Assembly: GCA_964446655.1 (NCBI GenBank)
Contig: CAYUPL010000011.1
Location: 18,396-82,395, forward strand
Reading direction: 5' to 3'
DNA length: 64,000 nucleotides
From: Desulfopila_A sp964446655
Lineage (GTDB): Bacteria; Desulfobacterota; Desulfobulbia; Desulfobulbales; Desulfocapsaceae
Part shown: piece by piece, positions 25,713-34,616 of the stretch
How positions within the stretch are numbered: the stretch's first letter is position 1
Layout of the letters: the number at the start of each line of letters is the position of its first letter
Translations under genes and position numbers: made by a program
Notes under the pieces: generated by a model
The model's input: the letters and a program-made list of their open reading frames with translations, nothing else
Database searches by the model: none
Told to the model about the DNA's origin: nothing

Positions 25713-26993
25713 ATGGAAAAGTTGATTATAAAAGGTGGTATTCCTCTGCAGGGAGAATTGGCCATAAGTGGCGCCAAAAATGCGGCCCTGCCCCTTATTG
25801 CCGCAACCCTGCTTGCCCCGGGAGAACATATCCTGCGCAATGTTCCCGACCTGCGCGATACCAGAACTTTTCTCCGGCTCATGGAAAACCTGGGAGTAAT
25901 CTATCGCTATGACGGCTATACCTTGCGAATCGACAGTACCAGGCTGAATTCTTCTGAAGCTCCCTATGCTCTCGTGAAAACCATGCGGGCATCGGTTCTG
26001 GTTCTGGGACCTTTGCTGGCACGATTGGGCAGGGCGAAAGTTTCCCTGCCGGGAGGCTGCGCCATTGGTGAGAGGCCGATAGACTTCCATATACGCGGCT
26101 TTGAACAGATGAATGTCGATGTCGCTCTGGAGCAGGGCTACGTTGATGCCGAAGTGATTGGTCGGCTGGAGGGAAATGTTGTCTATTTCGACATTCCTTC
26201 GGTGACCGGTACGGAAAATATTCTGATGGCGGCAACCCTGGCGCATGGCACAACGGTCATAAAAAATGCGGCAAAAGAGCCTGAAGTCGGCAATCTCATA
26301 GATATGCTTGTGGGCATGGGGGCAAAGATAGAAGGAAAAGACAGCGACAGATTAACCATTCAAGGGGTCGCGGAGCTAACCACGGCGGATTGTGACATTA
26401 TCCCAGACAGGATAGAGACAGGCACCTACCTCATTGCCGTTGGCGCAACCGGCGGGGAAGCTACCATTACCAACTGCAGACCATCACATCTGCCATCGCT
26501 GCTGGAAAAATTACGAAAAACCGGTTTTCGGATAGATGAGGACGAGAGCAGCATCCATATTGCGCCTGGAAAAGATCGGAAGGACCGGTTTCGTATCGGC
26601 AGTGCGGATATTAAAACAATGCCCTACCCCGGATATCCCACCGACCTGCAAGCCCAGTTCATGGCCTTGATGACCTTGAGCGACGGTGTTTCCATCGTGA
26701 ACGAGACTATTTTTGAGAACCGATTTATGCATGTTGCTGAATTGCGCCGGCTGGGGGCCGATATTCAAATTGACGGCCATACTGCGGTCGTCAAAGGTGG
26801 AGGGGCCGCCGGGCTTCTTGGCGCCCCGGTCATGGCAACGGATTTGCGGGCCAGTTCGTCCCTTGTTATAGCCGGACTTGCTGCTTGCGGCACAACAGAA
26901 ATATCAAGGATATATCATCTTGAGCGCGGCTATGAAAAACTGGTCGATAAATTGAGTAACCTTGGAGCGCGGGTCTGGAAGGAAAAAGAGTAA
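25713..26993 (+). CDS. murA: UDP-N-acetylglucosamine 1-carboxyvinyltransferase
   Basis: This 426-residue enzyme adds enolpyruvate from PEP to UDP-GlcNAc, the first committed step of peptidoglycan synthesis. Lys22 in SGAKNA and the catalytic Cys116 in PGGCAIGERP are present, so it should be sensitive to fosfomycin; a Cys-to-Asp change would give resistance. The two inside-out alpha/beta repeats are complete. It follows prmC after 20 bases and is probably co-transcribed with it. Confidence 0.97.
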   Translation: MEKLIIKGGIPLQGELAISGAKNAALPLIAATLLAPGEHILRNVPDLRDTRTFLRLMENLGVIYRYDGYTLRIDSTRLNSSEAPYALVKTMRASVLVLGPLLARLGRAKVSLPGGCAIGERPIDFHIRGFEQMNVDVALEQGYVDAEVIGRLEGNVVYFDIPSVTGTENILMAATLAHGTTVIKNAAKEPEVGNLIDMLVGMGAKIEGKDSDRLTIQGVAELTTADCDIIPDRIETGTYLIAVGATGGEATITNCRPSHLPSLLEKLRKTGFRIDEDESSIHIAPGKDRKDRFRIGSADIKTMPYPGYPTDLQAQFMALMTLSDGVSIVNETIFENRFMHVAELRRLGADIQIDGHTAVVKGGGAAGLLGAPVMATDLRASSSLVIAGLAACGTTEISRIYHLERGYEKLVDKLSNLGARVWKEKE

Positions 26994-27067
26994 CTCTTTT
27001 GTTGCAGAAGGAGAGAACTGCCGCTGCGGAGCTTGTGTGCCGATCTTTTCGTATCGCGTGGCTGCAA

Positions 27068-28786
27068 TCAGGAAAGCGGCACTATTATCGTAAATTTTGC
27101 TCCCCCGAGTGAGGATGATGATAAGGTGATTGTGCCTTTATGCTCCACTATGATCTGTTGTACTATGGCAAGTCCCAGTCCGGTGCCGTCGGCTCGGCTG
27201 GTATAGAACGGTTCAAAAATTTTTTCGCTAATCTCTTCCGCCACTCCTGTGCCGTTATCTTCTATGGTGATGATAATAGACATGTTATCGTCATCTTTAT
27301 CTTCTTTGGCCTCGATTCGTATGATCTCTTTGCCTGGTGGACAGAAGGGAATGCTGTTATGAATAAGATGGCAGAGCAGGGTAAAAAACTGTCTTTCATC
27401 GGCCCACATATCCGTGTGGGGCGCAAGGTTGAGCTCGATGGTGCAGGTTGAGGGCCAATCCGGGGCGGCCCTGCAGACTTGGAGCACTTCTGCAACACAA
27501 TTTTTCAAGGAAAACCATTGCCGCTCCGCTACATCAGGGCGGGCAAATTTGAGAAAGTCGGCAATTGTACTGATAAGTCTGTTGGATTCACGCAGAATGA
27601 TATTGGTCAGGAGAAGATTTTCCGAGTTAGTCGCAGAGTCGGCAGAGGAAAATTCTTTGGCAAGTATCTGTGCCGAGCCGGAAATGGCGGTCAGCGGATT
27701 GCGGAAATCATGGGCAATGCCGGCACTCATCATACCGATTGCCGCCATCTTTTCTCCCTGGCGGATTTGACTTTCCAGCTTTTCGATCTCGCTTATATCC
27801 TGAAGGGTTACCAGCTTGCTGTCGTTCTCGAATTGAGCCGATATTGCCTCGGAAGTATTTTTCTGTGCCGGCATGTGCAGCGAGGTGATCGAGTAGCCTA
27901 TCCTTATCTTGGTACCGTCTTTTTTGACAAAGTCCGTCGATTGTCTCGTCGCCCGGCTTGCCGTATCAAGATGGGGGAACACGTCGGACAGATTGGAGCC
28001 GATCAGATCTTCCAGGGGGAAGCCGGTAATATCGCGGGCCGCGTTATTAGCAGAGGAAATGATGCTCTTGTCATTGGTGGTGATGATCCCTGTGGTAATA
28101 TTGTCGAATATGGTCTTATACAGGTGGGAAAGCCTGTCGAAACTGTGGATGGTGTCGGACAGAATTTCTTCCGTCGAGCGCAGCCGATTGCCGAACATGG
28201 CACTCAGTACCGCGGCAAGGAAAAATGTTAATCCTTTTGCGGCAAAAAGATTGACGAGTTCGGGAATTTTCTGTACCGGCCTGAAGTCAAAGGTTCCCAG
28301 ATATCCCGGAACCATGCCCTGGTATTCTAAAAAAAGCAGAGCAGCGTAGGACAGGGTGGCTGCCGCGGCTGCTATCAGCCCACCTCGGCGAGGCAGGATT
28401 AAACCGCCGGTGATGATGGAAAAAAAATAGACCGAAGAGAAAATCGAACTGGATATGCCGGTGTAATAAATCAGCGCGGCAGCAAAGAGAGTATCGAGAA
28501 TGCTTTGAAAAAACCCGAATTTCTGCAGATTTTTCTCAAGTCTGAGGAGAATGAGGGCCGAGATGATGGAAATTGTGTAGACCAGAAGGAGTAGCAGTGT
28601 CAGAATAGAGTTGGGCAGGATGATTACGCTAAACTCCAGTTCACTCATGACATAGGTTATGCCCAACAACAGCGTATAGAGGATAACGCGCAGGAGTAGC
28701 ATCCAGAGCAGCTGCCGACGCAGGATCTCGGTTACACTTTTGCTTATGGAGAAGGAGAGACCAAAGAGTTTGCTAAGGTATGGCAT
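27068..28786 (-). CDS. PilS/NtrB-like membrane sensor histidine kinase
   Basis: The product is 572 residues. About six hydrophobic helices occupy residues 25-215, followed by a PAS domain (about 225-340), a HisKA domain with the phosphoacceptor His359 in GIAHDFRNP, and a HATPase domain with N box (LIHNSIPF), G1 (DNGTGV) and G2 (GTGLGL). The order of six membrane helices, PAS, HisKA and HATPase is that of PilS, which with PilR controls pilin transcription. The adjacent gene, 3 bases upstream, is an NtrC-class regulator, so the pair is a two-component system. No pilin gene is in the window to confirm the target. Confidence 0.9.
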   Translation of the reverse strand: MPYLSKLFGLSFSISKSVTEILRRQLLWMLLLRVILYTLLLGITYVMSELEFSVIILPNSILTLLLLLVYTISIISALILLRLEKNLQKFGFFQSILDTLFAAALIYYTGISSSIFSSVYFFSIITGGLILPRRGGLIAAAAATLSYAALLFLEYQGMVPGYLGTFDFRPVQKIPELVNLFAAKGLTFFLAAVLSAMFGNRLRSTEEILSDTIHSFDRLSHLYKTIFDNITTGIITTNDKSIISSANNAARDITGFPLEDLIGSNLSDVFPHLDTASRATRQSTDFVKKDGTKIRIGYSITSLHMPAQKNTSEAISAQFENDSKLVTLQDISEIEKLESQIRQGEKMAAIGMMSAGIAHDFRNPLTAISGSAQILAKEFSSADSATNSENLLLTNIILRESNRLISTIADFLKFARPDVAERQWFSLKNCVAEVLQVCRAAPDWPSTCTIELNLAPHTDMWADERQFFTLLCHLIHNSIPFCPPGKEIIRIEAKEDKDDDNMSIIITIEDNGTGVAEEISEKIFEPFYTSRADGTGLGLAIVQQIIVEHKGTITLSSSSLGGAKFTIIVPLS

Positions 28787-28789
28787 GCG

Positions 28790-30172
28790 TCAGTCTATTT
28801 CATATTTTTTAATTTTATACCGGAGAGACCGGAAACTGACCTGCAGTAAGTCGGCTGCTTTCATTTTGGAATTGCCGGTTTTTTCCAGTGCGTGTTGAAT
28901 AAATTGTTTTTCGAGGCGGGCCATTACATTTTCCAGACCGGTACGATACAGTTCTTCCGCACTCTGTACTGCCTGAAAACCCGAACTGCTGTTATCCGGA
29001 GTCCGTTGTTCCTGTTCCGGCCGCATTCTGCTGTTCAGGCTGAGGCTTTCCGGTAGAATAATATTAGTGCTTGCCAATGCAACGCCTCGCTCGATTATGT
29101 TCTCCAGCTCTCTGACATTGCCGGGGTAGTCATAATTCATCAGTACCTCCAGAGCATAGGAGGATATTTTCTGAACCTCTTTACCGAGCTGTCGTGAATA
29201 TTTTTCCAGAAAAAAATCGACCAACCGGGGCACATCACTTTTACGCTCGCGCAACGGAGGTACTCGGATCGGCACTACTGCCAGACGGTAGAACAGGTCC
29301 TCGCGAAAGCGGCCTGCTTTGATTTCTTCTTCTAATATACGATTGGTGGCGGCAATGATGCGGACGTTGATGGACTTGATGGTGGTTGCACCAACCGGCT
29401 TGATTTCTCTCTCCTGCAGAACCCGGAGCAATTTGGTCTGAATTATGGGGGTAAGTTCGCCAATCTCATCAAGAAAAGCCGTGCCGTTATTGGCCTCCAT
29501 AAACAGCCCTGTTCTGTCGCTGATGGCGCCGGTGAACGATCCTTTGATATGTCCGAACAGCTCACTTTCCATCAACTCTTCCGGAATGGCGCTGCAGGTG
29601 ATGGGGACGAAGTGGTTGCGATCAACGTTGCTGTTCTCATGGATTGCCTTTGCTACAAGTTCCTTGCCGGTACCTGACTCTCCATAAATCAGGACATTGG
29701 CTGGAGTTGGCGCGATTCTGCGGATGAGATCAAAAATTTTCAACATTTCCTTGCTGCTTCCAATAATGCCCGGAAAAGAGTCGGCCAGCTGTTCCCGAGA
29801 CTGAGAACTCTTTTTTTGTGAAGTGGCGGACTCTATGACGGTTTTTATTTCGTCGACATTAAACGGCTTGGAAATATAGTCGAAGGCACCGTTTTTCATG
29901 GCGGAAACAGCATCGTCCGGCGAGGCGAAGGCGGTAATCATAATGACCGGGAGGTCGGCATAGGTTTCCTTGATTCTGGCGAGCAGGTCAAGACCGCTCA
30001 TGCCGGGCATGCGGATGTCACTGATAACCAGATCATAGGTGTCTTTCTGCAGTCTGTGCAGAGCATCATCGGCGTTGGCACCGGTCTCCACACTATAGCC
30101 TTCTTTGCGCAGCAGAATTTTGAGGAAATCGCGCATACTCTGTTCATCGTCTACGATCAGTATAGTTGTCAT
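28790..30172 (-). CDS. Sigma-54-dependent response regulator (PilR/NtrC class)
   Basis: This 460-residue regulator has a receiver domain (about 1-120) with the phosphorylation Asp52 in SDIRMPG. A AAA+ domain (about 135-375) follows, with Walker A GESGTGKE, a GSFTGA loop that is the sigma-54 contact (the common form is GAFTGA) and GNVRELEN. A Fis-type helix-turn-helix closes the protein (MKAADLLQVSFRSLRYKIKKY, at the C terminus). It should activate RpoN promoters when phosphorylated by the adjacent PilS-like kinase. The Ser in the GSFTGA loop is a known but less common variant. The target genes are outside this window. Confidence 0.93.
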   Translation of the reverse strand: MTTILIVDDEQSMRDFLKILLRKEGYSVETGANADDALHRLQKDTYDLVISDIRMPGMSGLDLLARIKETYADLPVIMITAFASPDDAVSAMKNGAFDYISKPFNVDEIKTVIESATSQKKSSQSREQLADSFPGIIGSSKEMLKIFDLIRRIAPTPANVLIYGESGTGKELVAKAIHENSNVDRNHFVPITCSAIPEELMESELFGHIKGSFTGAISDRTGLFMEANNGTAFLDEIGELTPIIQTKLLRVLQEREIKPVGATTIKSINVRIIAATNRILEEEIKAGRFREDLFYRLAVVPIRVPPLRERKSDVPRLVDFFLEKYSRQLGKEVQKISSYALEVLMNYDYPGNVRELENIIERGVALASTNIILPESLSLNSRMRPEQEQRTPDNSSSGFQAVQSAEELYRTGLENVMARLEKQFIQHALEKTGNSKMKAADLLQVSFRSLRYKIKKYEID

Positions 30173-30377
30173 CGTAAATCAGTTCCCTAAAAGATGAGAG
30201 AGATCATACTTCTCGATCTGCTTTGTTATGCTGTTGCGGAGACAAGTGAGGATAATACTTCTGCATGCTATGTAAACAGCCATAGCAGGAAACAGACCCA
30301 TTTTGTTTAACCATACCTTATCACAATAAAAAAACCAACCTGGAATTGCTGTCATCCTGGGAAAAAACGTTGTGCTA

Positions 30378-30659
30378 TTAAGACTTTACTTTGGCATCGG
30401 TACAGCGCATGAGATCATGTTTGCGGCGCACGGAGAGTTTGCGCAGTTGAGCTTCCCGTTTGAGGGCAACCGATCTATCCGCACAACTTTCGTGATAAAC
30501 AAGGACAACAGGCTGTCTGCCTCTGGTATACCTCGCGCCTGCTTTGGCGCTGTTGTGCTGATTGATTCGTCGATGAAGATCGTTTGTTATTCCTGTATAC
30601 AGGGTGCCGTCGGCGCAGAGAACCATGTAGACATACCATTCTGCCGGTTTTTCATTCAT
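30378..30659 (-). CDS. GIY-YIG nuclease superfamily protein (YhbQ-like)
   Basis: This 93-residue single-domain protein starts EWYVYMVLCADGTLYTGITNDL, which carries the GIY-YIG pair (YVYM and YTGI). The conserved Arg of RRINQHN, the Glu of YHESCADRSVALKREAQLR and a final Lys-rich helix follow. This matches the UPF0213/YhbQ group, small metal-dependent endonucleases with poorly defined DNA-repair roles. An upstream TTG at 30695 is an alternative start; neither start has a clear ribosome binding site. It is divergent from tatC, which begins about 130 bases away. Confidence 0.88.
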   Translation of the reverse strand: MNEKPAEWYVYMVLCADGTLYTGITNDLHRRINQHNSAKAGARYTRGRQPVVLVYHESCADRSVALKREAQLRKLSVRRKHDLMRCTDAKVKS

Positions 30660-30789
30660 AGCGGTGTTGAGTACAATCCGTAATCGTTCTGTCAAGGGTA
30701 TATCAATATTGCAAATAGAGCCTGCAATTGGTAAACAGGATGAGACCTTTCACTCACTATGTGACCATTACAAGATACGATACAACAAT

Positions 30790-31571
30790 ATGAATGATTT
30801 AAAGACCGACAGTCAATTTGAAAACCAGGCTTTGACCGACCATTTACGCGAGTTGCGGTCATGCCTCATAATTGCCTTCTCTGCTGTTTTTGCCGGCTTC
30901 TGCATATCCTATGCCTTCATAAAACCGATTGGCAGCTGGTTTTTTCGTCCTTTAATTGAGGTATTACCACAGGGAACATCGCTGATATTCACCTCATATC
31001 AGGAAGGGTTTTTTTTTATCTAAAGCTTGCCATTGTCTGCGGTATCCTCCTGGGCTCCCCTGTTATCTTCTCACAAATTTGGCGTTTTGTCGCGCCCGGT
31101 CTGTTTAAGCATGAGAAAAAGGTACTGATTCCATTTTCGGTCCTTTCGACGGTCTGCTTTCTCAGTGGCGCGGCGTTCGGCTATTTTGTGGTTTTTCCAC
31201 CTGCTTTCAATTTTCTGGTGGGGTATAATAATGAATATCTTACCTCACTTCCAGCTGTCAGTGAATATTTTTCTTTGTCACTGCGGCTTCTTATTGCCTT
31301 TGGGGTGATTTTTGAAATTCCCATTTTAATGGTCTTTCTCGCCAAGACAGGGGTTGTGGATGTTGCTTTTTTAAACCGCAATCGCAAATATGCTATACTG
31401 GTTAACTTTATTATTGCAGCCATTCTGACCCCAACACCCGACATCGTCAACCAGCTCATGATGGCCGGGCCACTGATCGTACTCTATGAAATAAGTGTGG
31501 TTGCCGTGTGGATTTTTGGTAGAAAACAGTTTAAAGACTTCGAAAAAAAGGCAGCAGGTGGAGTGGATTAG
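30790..31571 (+). CDS. tatC: Sec-independent translocase subunit TatC, split by a -1 frameshift
   Basis: TatC, the multispanning core of the twin-arginine translocase, is encoded here in two overlapping frames. The first frame starts at 30790, covers LTDHLRELR and the first helix to EGFFFI, then stops at 31021. The second frame, one base back (-1), continues YLKLAIVCGILLGSPV, IWRFVAPGLFKHEKK and VLTPTPDIVNQ-like helices to 31571. Joined, they give about 260 residues, the normal TatC length. The break falls in nine consecutive T (31009-31017): a tenth T would restore the frame, or the ribosome could slip on UUUUUUUUU. No tatA or tatB is nearby. Sequencing error, mutation or programmed slippage cannot be separated from sequence alone. 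Confidence 0.85.
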
Positions 31572-31786
31572 TGTCACTTGGTCCGGCGCGTTACTTATGC
31601 CCTGCTCTGCCGGTTTTTTATTTCGGTTTAGCAGGAGTAAGGCACTGTATACGAATGTCTACTGGATTTATTCAGGTTCCTGCATTATACAGTATCTAAA
31701 ATCATGCTCTTGTCGCAATGACATACGTTAATGCTCGTTATTAAATATCCAGTCGGATTGACGTCAACCTGAAATCGGAGGTTTGT

Positions 31787-33055
31787 ATGAATGAAAAGGA
31801 CTTTTCCAAAGTACTTGAAATCGGTAGACCACCCAATATTCAAAAACTTTTCCCCCATTCCAGAGCTCTGCTGGTAAGCGGCAAAGTTATAGACAGGGCC
31901 ATGCTTGCCAAGGGCAAGGCGATCTCAATTGCTGCCAATGGGAGATCCCATTTCGTATTGCGCGGGGCCCTGCAGGCCGCGCAACGGGCAAATTCCGCCA
32001 TTATTGTGGAAATAGCGAGATCGGAATGTACCTATTGTGCAGTCAATTTCTGGAACATGGCCAGGCAGGTCGATGCAATCTGCAACGAACTGGGTATTAC
32101 CGTGCCGGTGGCAATTCACGCCGATCACTACGGCATAAAAAAGGTGGAAGATATCGATCCGGCAAAGGTGGAAATTCCCTCCATGTTCGACGCGGGCATC
32201 ACCTCGATTGCCATAGATGCCTCCCATATGCCGGACGCAGATAATCTTTTGGCAAATATTGAGTTATATCAGTATGTACCCAACTGGGCGGCATTGGAAA
32301 CAGAAGTTGGGGAGATAAAGGGTGAAGAAGGCTTGTCCACCGTTGATGATGCTTCGTTTTTAATACAGGGCTTGAACGCTCATGGTATTTTCGCTGATTG
32401 GATCGCCCTGAATAATGGTTCCGTTCATGGCATTGAAGCGAGCGGACAGGGTATCCAGGTTGATCTCACTGCTGAAATTCACCGTCATCTGCAACCTTAT
32501 GGGGTTTCAGGCGCGCAGCACGGTACCTCAGGCAACAGTTCTGATCGTCTGCGGGAAATTGCGGCGCAGACCAATACCACCAAAGCCAATGTCGCCACCG
32601 CGTTGCAGATGATCTCCTGGGGTGTTGAGGTAAATGACTACGGCAATGCCATCCTGGATAGCAGCGGAAACTTTAAAAAGATAGAAGGCGAGGGTGTCGC
32701 CGAGGAAAACTGGGATAAAATGGTTGCCTATGCCAGGGAGAAGGGCTGGAATAGCGGGAACTTCAAGAAATTGAATCTTCCTTTTGAAAATATTCTTCTC
32801 GGTCAGGCCCAAGAGGTGCGCCACCGCATGAGCAAACGAGTCGAAGATTTTGTCTACACTATGCTTACCGGCGTTTTTAATGCCGCCGATACAGCCGATC
32901 TGGCAAAAGAAATTCTCCTGAAGGCCGGTTCATATGATTTAGGCGGCAAGGTAGAGCGAATTGAAGATCCGGACCAGTGGAGCCCGGAAAAGATAAAAGA
33001 AAGAGCCAAAGGCTTGAATATCAACGTCGGTCCTGAAGGTGATTTTGATGATTGA
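31787..33055 (+). CDS. fba: Class II fructose-bisphosphate aldolase (long form)
   Basis: This 422-residue, zinc-dependent enzyme interconverts fructose 1,6-bisphosphate with DHAP and glyceraldehyde 3-phosphate. Metal ligands are in the AIHADHYG motif near residue 109 and the GAQHGTSG segment near 245, and the ALNNGSVHG loop binds phosphate. It is about 60-70 residues longer than the E. coli enzyme, mainly at the C-terminal end, and belongs to the long ketose-bisphosphate aldolase group. CGGAGG precedes the ATG. Together with fbp and glpX near 49 kb it supports a gluconeogenic flux, as needed by a bacterium living on organic acids or CO2. Confidence 0.93.
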   Translation: MNEKDFSKVLEIGRPPNIQKLFPHSRALLVSGKVIDRAMLAKGKAISIAANGRSHFVLRGALQAAQRANSAIIVEIARSECTYCAVNFWNMARQVDAICNELGITVPVAIHADHYGIKKVEDIDPAKVEIPSMFDAGITSIAIDASHMPDADNLLANIELYQYVPNWAALETEVGEIKGEEGLSTVDDASFLIQGLNAHGIFADWIALNNGSVHGIEASGQGIQVDLTAEIHRHLQPYGVSGAQHGTSGNSSDRLREIAAQTNTTKANVATALQMISWGVEVNDYGNAILDSSGNFKKIEGEGVAEENWDKMVAYAREKGWNSGNFKKLNLPFENILLGQAQEVRHRMSKRVEDFVYTMLTGVFNAADTADLAKEILLKAGSYDLGGKVERIEDPDQWSPEKIKERAKGLNINVGPEGDFDD

Positions 33056-33211
33056 GCCGAAGGAACTCCCATTGAAAATCATTAAAAAACCATTAAAAAC
33101 TGTAGCAAAACGGCAGCGTTGACTTGAAAAAAATTCTGAAAATGTCTCTTAGGAGCGGTATCAAGGGACAGGTTCGGCAGATTGACATAGCATCAGACTC
33201 ATATATCCATC

Positions 33212-34225
33212 ATGGAAAAAATTCTCATAACCGGTGCCGCCGGCTTTATCGGCGCCCATTTGGCGGCAAAGCTTCTTTCTAACGGCGTTGAAGTTGTCGG
33301 ACTTGATAATCTGAACGATTATTACGATGTGCAGCTCAAAAAAGATCGCATGGCGGCTCTTGCCGAGGGTCGGCATTTTACCCATGTCAACATTGACATT
33401 GCTGATCGCCAGGCCATGGAAAAACTGTTTCAGCAGCATAAGTTTGATGTTGTCGCCAATCTGGCGGCACAGGCAGGCGTGCGATATTCTCTGATTAATC
33501 CGCACTCCTATGTCGACACAAACCTGGTCGGATTTGTCAATATCCTTGAAGGTTGCCGCCATTCAGAAGTAAAACATCTGGTCTACGCCTCATCCAGTTC
33601 GGTCTATGGCGCCAACACGCGTATGCCTTTTTCGGTCCATGATAATGTTGATCATCCCGTCTCTTTATACGCCGCCTCGAAAAAGGCCAATGAATTGATG
33701 GCGCATACCTACAGTCATCTGTTTGGCCTGCCGACAACGGGGCTCCGGTTTTTCACGGTCTATGGTCCATGGGGAAGGCCGGATATGGCTCTTTTCCTCT
33801 TCACCAGAGCCATTTTGGCAGGACAGCCCATCAATGTCTTTAATAATGGGAATATGGAGAGAGATTTTACCTATATTGACGATATAGTCGAGGGAGTTGT
33901 CCGGGTTATGAACAGAGTGCCGGAGGGAGATTTTTCCTGGAAGAGTGAAGCACCCGACCCAGCCACCTCCTACTGCCCCTACCGCCTCTACAATATCGGG
34001 AATAACAGCAAGGAACAGTTGCTCCGCTATATCAGTGTTCTGGAAGACTGTCTCGGCAAAAAAGCCGACAAGAATTTTCTGCCGATGCAGGCCGGAGATG
34101 TACCGGCCACATTCGCTGATGTTGCTGATCTTGTCCGGGATTTTGACTATAAACCGAATACTTCCATTGAAGCAGGCATTGAAAAATTTGTGAGCTGGTA
34201 TAAGAAATATTATCATATAGATTGA
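33212..34225 (+). CDS. UDP-glucuronate 4-epimerase-like NAD-dependent epimerase
   Basis: This 337-residue extended short-chain dehydrogenase has GAAGFIG at residues 7-13 as the NAD loop and the catalytic Tyr-x3-Lys in YAASKK near 151. Upstream of that is the SSSSVYG catalytic Ser/Thr region, and GRPDMALFLFTRA and NNGNMERDFTYIDDI match UDP-glucuronate epimerases (CapI/LspL group). These interconvert UDP-glucuronate and UDP-galacturonate for capsule or lipopolysaccharide sugars. A UDP-glucose epimerase is less likely given the RPDMALF motif. No other polysaccharide genes are in the window, so the pathway is unproven. Confidence 0.88.
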   Translation: MEKILITGAAGFIGAHLAAKLLSNGVEVVGLDNLNDYYDVQLKKDRMAALAEGRHFTHVNIDIADRQAMEKLFQQHKFDVVANLAAQAGVRYSLINPHSYVDTNLVGFVNILEGCRHSEVKHLVYASSSSVYGANTRMPFSVHDNVDHPVSLYAASKKANELMAHTYSHLFGLPTTGLRFFTVYGPWGRPDMALFLFTRAILAGQPINVFNNGNMERDFTYIDDIVEGVVRVMNRVPEGDFSWKSEAPDPATSYCPYRLYNIGNNSKEQLLRYISVLEDCLGKKADKNFLPMQAGDVPATFADVADLVRDFDYKPNTSIEAGIEKFVSWYKKYYHID

Positions 34226-34272
34226 GCAATAATGCCAAGGGCCTTGTCGGAAGAATTGCAGGATAATCCTCT

Positions 34273-34611
34273 ATGAGAGAAAAGAGCTCACGCAGCAGAC
34301 GCCAGTCACTGAGATTTCCCGTAAAAGAATATTCGTTGCGTTTTAAAACCGAATTTGAAGAAGGGCTGGGTTTTTGCGAAAACATCTCCGGGGGTGGCTG
34401 TGCGGTTCGAGCGGTAACTGTGCCCCTGGCCCTGTGGGAGAAGGTGCTTCTGCTGCTGCCTCTTGAGCACGAAGAGGAGTATGTTGAAATCGGTGCTAAA
34501 GTTTTGAGAATTGAGGGAGATATTGTATCTTTTCAGTTTGTCTGCCTCAGTGAGGAGGATAAGCAGAGGATAGTGAAGTTTTTTGCCGGAAAACAGCGCT
34601 CGGTTTCCTGA
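34273..34611 (+). CDS. PilZ domain protein
   Basis: This 112-residue protein is mostly a PilZ domain. The N-terminal switch RRQSLRFPV supplies the RxxxR-type arginines that wrap c-di-GMP, and ENISGGG supplies the (D/N)xSxxG motif, so c-di-GMP binding is likely. It ends with an alpha helix. No other effector domain is attached. An EAL-HDOD protein, a potential c-di-GMP phosphodiesterase, starts 5 bases after its stop, so the two should be co-transcribed and could form a small local c-di-GMP module. Confidence 0.88.
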   Translation: MREKSSRSRRQSLRFPVKEYSLRFKTEFEEGLGFCENISGGGCAVRAVTVPLALWEKVLLLLPLEHEEEYVEIGAKVLRIEGDIVSFQFVCLSEEDKQRIVKFFAGKQRSVS

Positions 34612-34616
34612 AGCAC

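Noticed and set aside
30378..30659. GIY-YIG protein as part of a mobile intron or homing endonuclease
   Set aside because: It is a stand-alone YhbQ-type protein with no intron, no flanking exon and no insertion into another gene.
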